Assembly (NCBI GenBank): GCA_964521665.1
Contig: CAZFSG010000020.1
Span: forward strand, 1-21,500
Source of the DNA: JANXDG01 sp964521665
GTDB lineage: Bacteria > Elusimicrobiota > Endomicrobiia > DTEH01
Direction of reading: 5' to 3'
Length of the DNA stretch: 21,500 nucleotides
Part shown: one piece after another, positions 1 to 6,934 of the stretch
Numbering within the stretch: the first letter of the stretch is position 1
Layout of the letters: every line of letters starts with the position of its first letter
Program-made: the position numbers and the translations under genes
Notes under the pieces: generated by a model
Seen by the model: only the letters and a program-made list of their open reading frames with translations
The model's database searches: none
Told to the model about the DNA's origin: nothing

Positions 1-702
1 TTTCTCAAGCCAAACATATAAAATTGAAAAGAGATATTTTCGTTGTAATTCTTTCAATTTAAATTTTGAAACACCACTTGTTCTTCCATACCAATTGATT
101 GGTATAACAGCGTAATTATAATTACGAATAATAGCTTTTAAAGGGATTTCTACTGTAATATTAAAATAATTTGACACAAAAGGTTTTATGCTTTCTATAA
201 CTTCTCTTCTATAAGCTTTAAATGCATTTGATACATCATTATATTTTATGTTAAAAAGAAGTTTTATTAACCAATTACCTAATCTATTAAAAATTAATTT
301 AATTAACGGATAACCAATCACTTTAGAACCTTTCATAAATCTCGAGCCAAAAACACAATCATATCCTTCTTCTAACTTTTTGTAATACTTTATAAGATCT
401 TCGGGATCGTCAGAATCATCTCCCATATAAATCGCAACATAATCACCTGAGTAATTCTCTAACCCAACTTTTATTGCGTAACCAAACCCTGGTTTTAAAT
501 AATTATCTATAACTTTTATGTTTTTATCTTCAGCAGCTAATATCTGTAAAACTTGCTTTGTATCATCTATGCTATAATCGTTTACAACAATAATTTCATA
601 CAAAATATTGTTCTTCAACAAAATCTCAACAAGTTTCAATATTACATTTTTTATACCATTCTGCTCATTCCTTACAGGAATTATAATTGATATTTTTTTC
701 AT
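1..702 (-). CDS. Family 2 glycosyltransferase, polyprenyl-phosphate sugar transferase type (3' end off the window)
   Basis: The frame is open from an ATG at 702 to the left edge: 234 codons with no stop, C-terminus missing. It starts MKKISIIIPVRNEQNGIKNV, the usual GT2 nucleotide-binding start. An acidic EIIVVNDYS stretch follows, then the metal-binding region GDDSDDPEDL around residues 95-105. Later motifs (FGSRFMKG, DVSNAFKAY, GRTSGVSKFK) are those of DPM1/GtrB-like enzymes, which load a sugar from an NDP donor onto a polyprenyl phosphate at the cytoplasmic membrane face. Its start overlaps the stop of the GT9 gene by 4 bases (ATGA), so the two are probably translationally coupled. The donor sugar cannot be read from sequence. 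Family call is secure, substrate unknown. Confidence 0.9.
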   Translation of the reverse strand, partial: MKKISIIIPVRNEQNGIKNVILKLVEILLKNNILYEIIVVNDYSIDDTKQVLQILAAEDKNIKVIDNYLKPGFGYAIKVGLENYSGDYVAIYMGDDSDDPEDLIKYYKKLEEGYDCVFGSRFMKGSKVIGYPLIKLIFNRLGNWLIKLLFNIKYNDVSNAFKAYRREVIESIKPFVSNYFNITVEIPLKAIIRNYNYAVIPINWYGRTSGVSKFKLKELQRKYLFSILYVWLEK

Positions 703-1826
703 AAATTTAAAATATCCACTACTTTCTTTATTCTATCTGTCTGTATACTATCTAAACACTTCCTTTTCTTACATCCATATTCAAAACCTAAATATGAACA
801 TGGAGCACAATCGAGATCACTTTTTATTACAAAATGTCCTTTTCCCCAAGGTCCCCATTTGTTAGGATCTGTAGGTCCATGGATTGCAACTGTAGGTATG
901 TTTAATGCTGCTGCTATATGTAAAATCCCAGTGTTGCCACAAATTACAAATTTTGAGAGATTAATTAGAACGACGATTTCTTGAATATTTGTTTTTCCTG
1001 CAAGATTTAAAGTTTCATAAGAAATTAATTTTTGTAATTTGTTTGCTATTTGGATATCATCTTTATTTCCCGTAATTACAATTTTATATCCTTTTGAAGA
1101 AATATATTCTGCTACTTCAGCATATTTTTCTACATCCCACTGACGGTAATATCCATGAATACCACAACTTGGATGTATTATAACATATTTTTTTTCTTCT
1201 ATTCCAAAATTTTTCAACAAACTTCTTATTTTTTCTTCAGCACCTTTGTCTATTTTTAAAAATAAATTTTTATTTTCTACTTCAACACCGACCACTTTCA
1301 CTAAATCACAAAAACATAAAACTTCGTGCCGTCCTTTAACATGCGGCACAAAAATATCAAATAAATAATGTTTAAATTGTTTTGGTGTTTTAAACCCAAC
1401 AGAAACTTTTGATGTCAAAAATGCAACAATAGCTGTGTTTCTAAACCATTGTTCAAAATCTATTGCTAAATCAAACCTTTCTTTAAACAGTTGAAAGATT
1501 TGGAAAAAAACTACCCAAGGTTTTTTAAAAAATAAATCAAACCTAAAAACAACTATTTTATCTATAAAATCCCACATTTTCACAATATCATAGTTAACTT
1601 TTGAACATAAAAAAGTTATTTCACAACCAGAATACTTTTCTTTCAACGCTTTTACAGCAGGATAAAGCAAAATAGTATCTCCCATCATTGTAAGTTTTAT
1701 AACTAAAATTTTCTTTATATCAAAATTTTTATTTTTACGGAAAAAAATTTTTTCAAAGAACTTTAAAATAAAAATTAAAGGTATTCCGATATATCTATCT
1801 AAATAATGATAAACCCAATAATTCAT
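699..1826 (-). CDS. Family 9 glycosyltransferase (ADP-heptose:LPS heptosyltransferase-like)
   Basis: 375 aa, the usual length for RfaF/WaaF/WaaC-type proteins. The N-terminal Rossmann segment KKILVIKLTMMGDTILLYPA (residues 38-57) carries the GD motif of GT9. The C-terminal donor-binding half has CGNTGILHIAAALNIPTVAI (296-315) and then HGPTDPNKWGPWG. A cysteine-rich tail (C340, C343, C352, C357) is seen in many GT9 proteins of uncultured bacteria. Such enzymes add heptose or related sugars to lipid A-core or another surface glycan, which supports a diderm cell. Its ATG overlaps the scpA stop (ATGA), and its own stop overlaps the next glycosyltransferase start. ADP-heptose as donor is inferred from family only. 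Confidence 0.9.
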   Translation of the reverse strand: MNYWVYHYLDRYIGIPLIFILKFFEKIFFRKNKNFDIKKILVIKLTMMGDTILLYPAVKALKEKYSGCEITFLCSKVNYDIVKMWDFIDKIVVFRFDLFFKKPWVVFFQIFQLFKERFDLAIDFEQWFRNTAIVAFLTSKVSVGFKTPKQFKHYLFDIFVPHVKGRHEVLCFCDLVKVVGVEVENKNLFLKIDKGAEEKIRSLLKNFGIEEKKYVIIHPSCGIHGYYRQWDVEKYAEVAEYISSKGYKIVITGNKDDIQIANKLQKLISYETLNLAGKTNIQEIVVLINLSKFVICGNTGILHIAAALNIPTVAIHGPTDPNKWGPWGKGHFVIKSDLDCAPCSYLGFEYGCKKRKCLDSIQTDRIKKVVDILNL

Positions 1827-2545
1827 TCAATGTTTTCTTCTTTAAACAGAGGATAGATTCTTATTTGACCAAAGAATTCTTTTTGTCGTGCTATAACTTG
1901 TCCTAATCTGATAAGTTCAAGTAGTGCTAAAAATAAAATTATCATGCCTTTACGAGTTGTCTCTTGAGACAAAATATCTTCAAATATTGCATATTTTTTA
2001 TCTTTTAAATAATCAAGGATCTGTCTCATCTTTTCTTCAATATGTATCTCTTCAATTACTATCTCTTTGTACTCTTTTGGAACTTTTTTAATAACTTCGT
2101 TAAATGCAGTAAGTAAGTCAAAAATTGTTGCTTCAATATAATAATCATCCTCAGTAAAAATAGGGAGTTTTCTGTAATATACATTTCGTTCAATTTCTTC
2201 TCTTGGACGAAAAAAGTTTAACACTGCATTTTTATATTTCTGATATTCTATTAACCTATCAGTAAGTTCTTTTCTGATTTGTTCAACTTCTTCTTCAAGT
2301 TCTTCCTGCGGTTTTGGTAACAAACTTTTTGATTTTATTTCCATCAAAGTAGCTGCTGTTACTAAAAACTCACCTGCTATGTCTAAATTAAGTTCTTTCA
2401 TCAACTCAATATATTCAAGATATTGCTGTGTTATCTCAGAGATTGGAATGTCATAAATATTAAAATTATTTTTTTTAACAAGATACAAAAGCAAATCAAG
2501 TGGTCCTTCAAAAATTTCAAGTTTTACTTGGTAAGTCTGTTCCAT
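1823..2545 (-). CDS. scpA: Segregation and condensation protein ScpA (kleisin)
   Basis: 240 aa, full length for ScpA. The N-terminus has the hallmark FEGPLDLLLYLVKKNNFNIY (residues 12-31) followed by DIPISEITQQYLEYI, which forms the helical domain that contacts the SMC neck. An acidic, Glu-rich linker lies near residues 80-95. The C-terminal winged-helix domain has the typical KGMIILFLALLELIRLGQV. ScpA bridges SMC heads with ScpB in the bacterial condensin. No scpB is visible here, although scpA and scpB are often adjacent. The gene is sandwiched between purine nucleoside phosphorylase and GT9 genes, with the upstream ORF probably overlapping its start by about 29 bases once the 100-N gap is collapsed. 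Confidence 0.95.
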   Translation of the reverse strand: MEQTYQVKLEIFEGPLDLLLYLVKKNNFNIYDIPISEITQQYLEYIELMKELNLDIAGEFLVTAATLMEIKSKSLLPKPQEELEEEVEQIRKELTDRLIEYQKYKNAVLNFFRPREEIERNVYYRKLPIFTEDDYYIEATIFDLLTAFNEVIKKVPKEYKEIVIEEIHIEEKMRQILDYLKDKKYAIFEDILSQETTRKGMIILFLALLELIRLGQVIARQKEFFGQIRIYPLFKEENIE

Positions 2546-3485
2546 AGTTTTTAATNNNNNNNNNNNNNNNNNNNNNNNNNNNNNNNNNNNNNNNNNNNNN
2601 NNNNNNNNNNNNNNNNNNNNNNNNNNNNNNNNNNNNNNNNNNNNNNNNNNNNNNNTTTTTAATAATACCTTTTATCAACTTGTCAAGCTTGGTTTTTACA
2701 ACATCTGCAATTTCTAAAACTTCTTTATGAGACAATGCTTTTTTTGTTAACCCTGCAGCTAAGTTTGAGACATACGCTATTGCTAAAACTTTCATTTTTT
2801 GTTGGTTTGCAACAATTGCTTCAGGCACAACTGACATACCTACCACATCAGCACCAAGTTTTTTAAACATTTTTATCTCAGCAGGTGTTTCATATGATGG
2901 TCCTCTTCCTGCAAGATATACACCTTCATATAATTTTATATTTAACTTTTTTGCAACATTTTTTACAACAGTTCGTAAACTTTCATCATAAACTTTACTC
3001 ATATCAGGAAACCGTTCACCAAACTCTTCATAATGCTCTCCTATCAAAGGATTATCTCCCATAAAATTAATATGGTCTTTTACTAAAACAAAATCGCCTG
3101 GTTTAAGTGGCAACCTACCTTTTATTCCGCCTACTGCTGAAGTTAAAATTAACACTTCAACACCAAGTTTTTTCATTACACGTATTGGGAAAGTCACTTC
3201 TTTTAACGAATATCCTTCATAAAAATGTATCCTTCCTTGCATTATCATAACAGGTTTCTTTTCTAAATAACCAAATACAAAATTTCCTTTATGACCTGCA
3301 ACAGTTGAATATGGCATATTAGGAACTTCGTTATAAGGAACCACAATTTTTTCTTCAACTTCTTCAGCAAGTTCACCTAACCCAGAACCTAACACTATTG
3401 CAATTTTAGGAGATAACTCACCAACTTTTTGTTTTAAAACATTTACTGCTTCATCTATTTTTTCTAATAAGTTTTTCATAAACAT
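2517..3485 (-). CDS. Purine nucleoside phosphorylase, trimeric (PNP-I/MTAP) type, crossing an assembly gap
   Basis: Phosphorolysis of purine (deoxy)nucleosides to base plus (deoxy)ribose-1-phosphate in the cytoplasm. Motifs: phosphate-binding GSGLG (33-37), GHKGNFVFG (64-72), QGRIHFYEGY (83-92), GRGPSYETPAE (193-203) with the base-contacting Glu199, GMSVVPEAIVA (216-226), and SNLAAG with Asn241. Glu plus Asn favours 6-oxopurine PNP over MTA phosphorylase. About 276 residues precede the 100-N gap, so the protein is almost complete. The gap flanks share TTTTTAAT. Collapsing them keeps the frame and gives 286 aa ending in the codons at 2517. The ATG at 3485 is preferred because GGAG lies 6 bases upstream; the ATG at 3479 is too far. 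A weak 5-bp hairpin (3508-3525) lies in the leader. Confidence 0.92.
   Translation of the reverse strand: MFMKNLLEKIDEAVNVLKQKVGELSPKIAIVLGSGLGELAEEVEEKIVVPYNEVPNMPYSTVAGHKGNFVFGYLEKKPVMIMQGRIHFYEGYSLKEVTFPIRVMKKLGVEVLILTSAVGGIKGRLPLKPGDFVLVKDHINFMGDNPLIGEHYEEFGERFPDMSKVYDESLRTVVKNVAKKLNIKLYEGVYLAGRGPSYETPAEIKMFKKLGADVVGMSVVPEAIVANQQKMKVLAIAYVSNLAAGLTKKALSHKEVLEIADVVKTKLDKLIKGIIKXXXXXXXXXXXXXXXXXXXXXXXXXXXXXXXXXXIKNYGTDLPSKT
2556..2655. other. 100-N scaffold gap, probably artefactual
   Basis: Exactly 100 N. The left flank ends and the right flank begins with TTTTTAAT. Merging these 8 bases removes 108 positions (36 codons) and keeps the PNP reading frame open into its stop inside scpA, so little or nothing is probably missing. 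Confidence 0.7.
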
Positions 3486-3491
3486 AATACA

Positions 3492-3495
3492 CTCC
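3492..3495 (-). promoter_or_regulatory. Ribosome binding site fixing the PNP start
   Basis: On the minus strand GGAG is followed by 6 bases and the ATG at 3485. The competing in-frame ATG two codons later would be spaced 12 bases, so the first ATG is the likely start. Confidence 0.6.
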
Positions 3496-3540
3496 GTATC
3501 AACTATTTTGCTTTATCTTTAGCAAGAAATATATATTATT

Positions 3541-5220
3541 TTATAATTCATAAATTTTTATTATTGGACCTGGATGAAACTTTGTTTTTGGTTTAAATTC
3601 AGCAATTAATTTTGTCTTTTCTTCAACTTCTTGATAAAACTTTTTAATTTGTGGCTCTTTTGTAGTTTCTGCAGAATAGCTGTTATAAACAAAATATTTT
3701 ATCCTTAACTTTTTTAATTCTTCAACACCAACAGATACATCAACAAGTTCTCTAACTTTTTGTGCTTCTTCAACTTGGTGTTTGATAGTTCCTATTTCAT
3801 GCAATGGGTGGTAAACTTCATAGATTTCATATCCGTAATTTTCAGCAGGATGTGCTTTAAGCTGCCAATAAAAATACTCTTTTTTATAATGATTTAACTC
3901 AACTGCTTTTTTATAAAGTCTCTCAAGTTGACTCTTAGTCATTTTTAAAGGTGGTGAGTTTGGGTATCTATCAATCAAAATTTTTTCACCATAAGGTATG
4001 TTTTTTTCAATCCATTCCAACGCAGCTGTCCTTGTATCTTTTTGTGAGAATGTATAATTTAATATCACTGTTTCAATAAATGATGGTATAAATGCTAAAC
4101 TTAACAATAATGTAAATACTGTTTTGTTTTTTTCGTATATCTTTACCAAAATCCAAGAAGATAATATTACGAAATATGGAAACGATATAAATAAAAATCT
4201 TTTCGCTGAAAAATAATGTCGTGATACTACAATCATGTTTACAATAATACAGCTGAAAAGTAAAAAAAGTTTTGTTTCTTTTTTCTTTATATATTCTAAA
4301 AAGCTTGTAATTAATCCAACATATCCTAAAATTCCTAAAAATGGAATTTTTTCTGCAGCCTGGTTATTAATAAATAAATAATGTTTAACTACAGAAAACA
4401 TTCTAAAAATAAAGTTTGGCACTTCTGAATCCAATGTATAGACCATAAGTGCTTTTATATCTTTAACAAATGTTTTGTAATCCAAAACTGAAAATGGTGT
4501 ACCAATGATAAAAAAAACAATCACTAACAAAAAGAAAACAAAAACATTTTTAGTCATTAATTTTTTTGTTTTTACCCAAGAAACATAAGGAACTAAAAAA
4601 ACAAACATAATTGGTAAATATTTCAACGATGTCGCTATTCCTAACAGGATACCTGCAATATAGTAGTAAAAATTTTTATTCTCTTCATATATTTTTATCA
4701 CATAATAAAAATAGAGTAAAGAAACAAAAATTAATGCCATTTCAATTCCTACTACTTTGCAAGAAAGAATGATTGAAGGAATTACTGAAAATAATAACAT
4801 TGAGATACGTGCAACTTTTCTATTAAAAATTTTGTTTGCAACTATACCTATCATTATTACAACTGCAGTCCCAAATAAAACAGAGAAAATTCTTCCTAAG
4901 AGATAAAAGATTGTTGGATTCTTTATATATAAAACAGCATAATCGCTTACAGATTCAACAACACCTAATATTTTTAATATAACAAAATTTATTCCATAAA
5001 CAAAAAACATAAAATAAAGATATAAAGATGGATATTCAAAAAAGTGTGGATTCAAATCACCACTACCAAATTTCAATGCGTAATTAACAACTTTATATTC
5101 ATCTGTGTAATAAGAATAAGGCAAACCATATGTTATTCCAATTAATCTTATTAAAAAACTAAAAATTATTATAAAAATTTCAAAATAAAACTGTTTGATA
5201 AAAATTTTTATATTCTTCAT
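3541..5220 (-). CDS. GT-C membrane glycosyltransferase (GT39/ArnT/PMT-like)
   Basis: 559 aa with an N-terminal membrane helix (about 13-30), then the acidic loop motif YYTDEYK with Asp40-Glu41, the proposed catalytic pair of the GT39/GT83 fold. FFEYPSLYLYF follows, then a chain of about ten hydrophobic helices to about residue 380 and a soluble C-terminal domain of about 170 residues ending FHPGPIIKIYEL. Such enzymes transfer a sugar from a polyprenyl-phosphate carrier to a lipid, glycan or protein on the outer face of the inner membrane. The C-terminal soluble domain resembles that of the GT2+GT-C fusion at 6935-9320 (a PPGDW/HPGP ending before a last beta strand), suggesting paralogy. Acceptor and sugar unknown. 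Confidence 0.88.
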   Translation of the reverse strand: MKNIKIFIKQFYFEIFIIIFSFLIRLIGITYGLPYSYYTDEYKVVNYALKFGSGDLNPHFFEYPSLYLYFMFFVYGINFVILKILGVVESVSDYAVLYIKNPTIFYLLGRIFSVLFGTAVVIMIGIVANKIFNRKVARISMLLFSVIPSIILSCKVVGIEMALIFVSLLYFYYVIKIYEENKNFYYYIAGILLGIATSLKYLPIMFVFLVPYVSWVKTKKLMTKNVFVFFLLVIVFFIIGTPFSVLDYKTFVKDIKALMVYTLDSEVPNFIFRMFSVVKHYLFINNQAAEKIPFLGILGYVGLITSFLEYIKKKETKLFLLFSCIIVNMIVVSRHYFSAKRFLFISFPYFVILSSWILVKIYEKNKTVFTLLLSLAFIPSFIETVILNYTFSQKDTRTAALEWIEKNIPYGEKILIDRYPNSPPLKMTKSQLERLYKKAVELNHYKKEYFYWQLKAHPAENYGYEIYEVYHPLHEIGTIKHQVEEAQKVRELVDVSVGVEELKKLRIKYFVYNSYSAETTKEPQIKKFYQEVEEKTKLIAEFKPKTKFHPGPIIKIYEL

Positions 5221-5292
5221 TCAACAAATTAATTTAAAACTTTGTTCTATAACTTAAACACTTTTGATCTTGATTTGCTACCAGTATATGTT

Positions 5293-5481
5293 CTAATTAT
5301 GGTTAATAATTCTAAATGCTTTGTATCCATTTTTATCCAAACCATAACTGCGTTCTAATAGTGAAAGAAAAACAAGTATATTTTCAGGATAAAAAGAATA
5401 ATAAATAATTATCTCATCATCAAAAGTTGGATTTGTAATTACCGTCTTGGAATCATATTTATTCAAATATCTTTTTAAATT
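5293..5481 (-). pseudogene. Unrecognised coding remnant between abiEii and the GT-C gene
   Basis: A 62-codon open stretch between stops with no good start codon. It encodes a protein-like sequence including KRYLNKYDSKTVITNPTFDD and IIIYYSFYPENILVFLSLLE. Just beyond, another frame reads HLELLTIIRTYTGSKSRSKV before a stop near 5250, so a frameshift may join the two. Composition looks coding (aliphatic and aromatic alternation with charged ends), possibly the tail of a degraded gene. I do not recognise the family. The rest of 5221-5490 shows no RNA gene or clear promoter. Confidence 0.35.
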
Positions 5482-5490
5482 TTAATAATT

Positions 5491-6350
5491 TTATAGTTTT
5501 TCGAGAATTAAATTCTTCAAATCTTTAATAATTTTTCTATCTCTAATTGGCAAAAAATTTGTTTAAATCAAGAAAAATTTCTTTTTCATCAAAGTTTTCT
5601 ATTTTTTTCCTAAGTTCATTATAATCAAACTTTTTGTCGTAAAATTTCATTTTATATTGACCATTTTTTTCATCTATTTCTATATTTTTACTTAAAAGAA
5701 ACCAAAAATCAAACAAATCTCTACCTTTAGCACGAGTAAGAACTGCTCTTATTTTTTCTGCAAGTATTTCTTCCCAACTTAAATGAACTACTAAAGGATA
5801 TGAGACAACAGGGTACTTTGTATCTAAAATAGTTAACTTTTTAGTTAATGGTTTCTCTCTTAATGAAAACTCAAGTTTTATTGTGATTGGATAATTTATT
5901 TTTTTTTTTGACATAATAATTTATCCGTGCAGTTAAAGAATTCGTTTTTTTTATAATCTTGTTTAATTTAACATCTGTAATTTCTAAACTCATATTTTTT
6001 CCCATCAAGGAAAAAAGGAACAACAATTTCTTCTCTGCTATAGAATCTAAATCNNNNNNNNNNNNNNNNNNNNNNNNNNNNNNNNNNNNNNNNNNNNNNN
6101 NNNNNNNNNNNNNNNNNNNNNNNNNNNNNNNNNNNNNNNNNNNNNNNNNNNNNAGAATCTAAATCTTCAGAAAAACGAAATGAATATAGAAAAAGATGTA
6201 TCGCTGTTCTACCTTTGAAATAAATCCCCTGACTTTTGGCAACAATAAAGTTCTTTTAAAAAAAACTATCTGTAAATACTTTCTTAAAATTGTATATTTC
6301 TCTATTTTATACTTGTTTGCTATATTAGATATCTCGTGGTCCAAAATCAT
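5491..6350 (-). pseudogene. abiEii: abiEii nucleotidyltransferase toxin, frameshifted
   Basis: Fragments of one AbiEii/AbiGii toxin are spread over three frames. The N-terminal piece from the ATG at 6350 reads MILDHEISNIANKYKIEKYT. A shift near 6225 gives FKGRTAIHLF and FRFSEDLDS, the GSx10DxD-type nucleotidyltransferase motif with GG altered to GR. After the 100-N gap the frame continues IAEKKLLFLF and SLTARINYYVKKK. A shift in an A11 run (about 5900) gives INYPITIKLEFSLREKP, SWEEILAEKIRAVLTRAKGR and DLFDFWFLL. A shift in a T6 run (about 5551) gives FLPIRDRKIIKDLKNLILEK before a stop at 5491. Repaired, it is about 248 aa, normal for the family. In intact systems AbiEii is a GTP-using toxin neutralised by AbiEi. 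Here it is either decayed or badly sequenced. Its ATG overlaps the abiEi stop (ATGA). Confidence 0.85.
6054..6153. other. 100-N scaffold gap, probably artefactual
   Basis: Exactly 100 N. Both flanks carry the same 12 bases AGAATCTAAATC, so the two contigs overlap rather than being separated. Collapsing the overlap keeps the abiEii frame (EDLDS into IAEKK). Confidence 0.85.
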
Positions 6351-6922
6351 AAAAATTTTTCTGCTAACCTTTTTAAAGGTTTAAAATTATATTTCTTAAT
6401 ATATGTATTTAAAATTTTTCTATCTAAATTTGATAAATCAAGTTCTTCTAAAGAAATTTTTCTTCTACTTTTAGAAACAAAATATAATATGTCAAAAAAT
6501 GCTTTTTCTTTACTTGCTATAAGAAATTTTTTTCTTCTATGTAGCCATAAAAATACTGTGTGTCAAAATGAACATATTCAAAAACTTTATTGTATAATAC
6601 AAATCTTCTACTTTTTTAGGTATCACAGATGTAATTGTACAAGTGAACTGACTAAGTATACCATAAAAATTTAGTGCTGTCTCAAGGGATATATATGAAG
6701 GAGAATATAGAAAATTTGCAATTTGAAAATCATCTAAAGTGTTTATATTGTAACCATACAAACCATTTTTTAATTTCTGAACAATCTTTCTCTTTATTAA
6801 CCGTTGGATAAATTTGTATACAGTATTAATGTTCTCTGTATCCATCAATTTTTGAACATCAGCAATTGTAAAAACTTTCAAATTATTTTCTTCAAGTTTT
6901 TAATAAACATTATAGCTTCCAT
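6347..6922 (-). pseudogene. abiEi: abiEi antitoxin/transcriptional regulator, frameshifted
   Basis: Winged-helix AbiEi antitoxin recovered from three frames. From an ATG at 6922 the reading is MEAIMFIK. A one-base loss in an A5 run then leads into KVFTIADVQKLMDTENINTV, KLKNGLYGY, FQIANFLYSPSYISLETALN and FYGILSQFTCTITSVIPKKV, which hold the diagnostic AbiEi NGLY and PSYISLETAL motifs. A second shift near 6598 gives VLYNKVFEYVHFDTQYFYGY. A third in an A7 run (about 6535) gives LIASKEKAFFDILYF and a C-terminus ending RLAEKFL at 6347. Adding three bases yields 579 nt, 192 aa, the usual family length. It starts 12 bases after the stop of the glycosyltransferase at 6935. Intact AbiEi binds its own promoter and blocks toxin synthesis. 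Confidence 0.85.
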
Positions 6923-6934
6923 TTTTGTATCTAT

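Noticed and set aside
608..865. Plus-strand ORF of 85 codons near the left end
   Set aside because: It is antisense to the start of the GT2 gene and the end of the GT9 gene, both well supported.
3508..3525. Hairpin TTGCT/AGCAA before PNP as a terminator
   Set aside because: Only 5 bp with an 8-base loop and no T tract; too weak to call.
6537..6881. AbiEi starting at a TTG at 6881
   Set aside because: The family N-terminus MEAIMFIK is found upstream from an ATG at 6922, one base out of frame; the TTG codon is internal.
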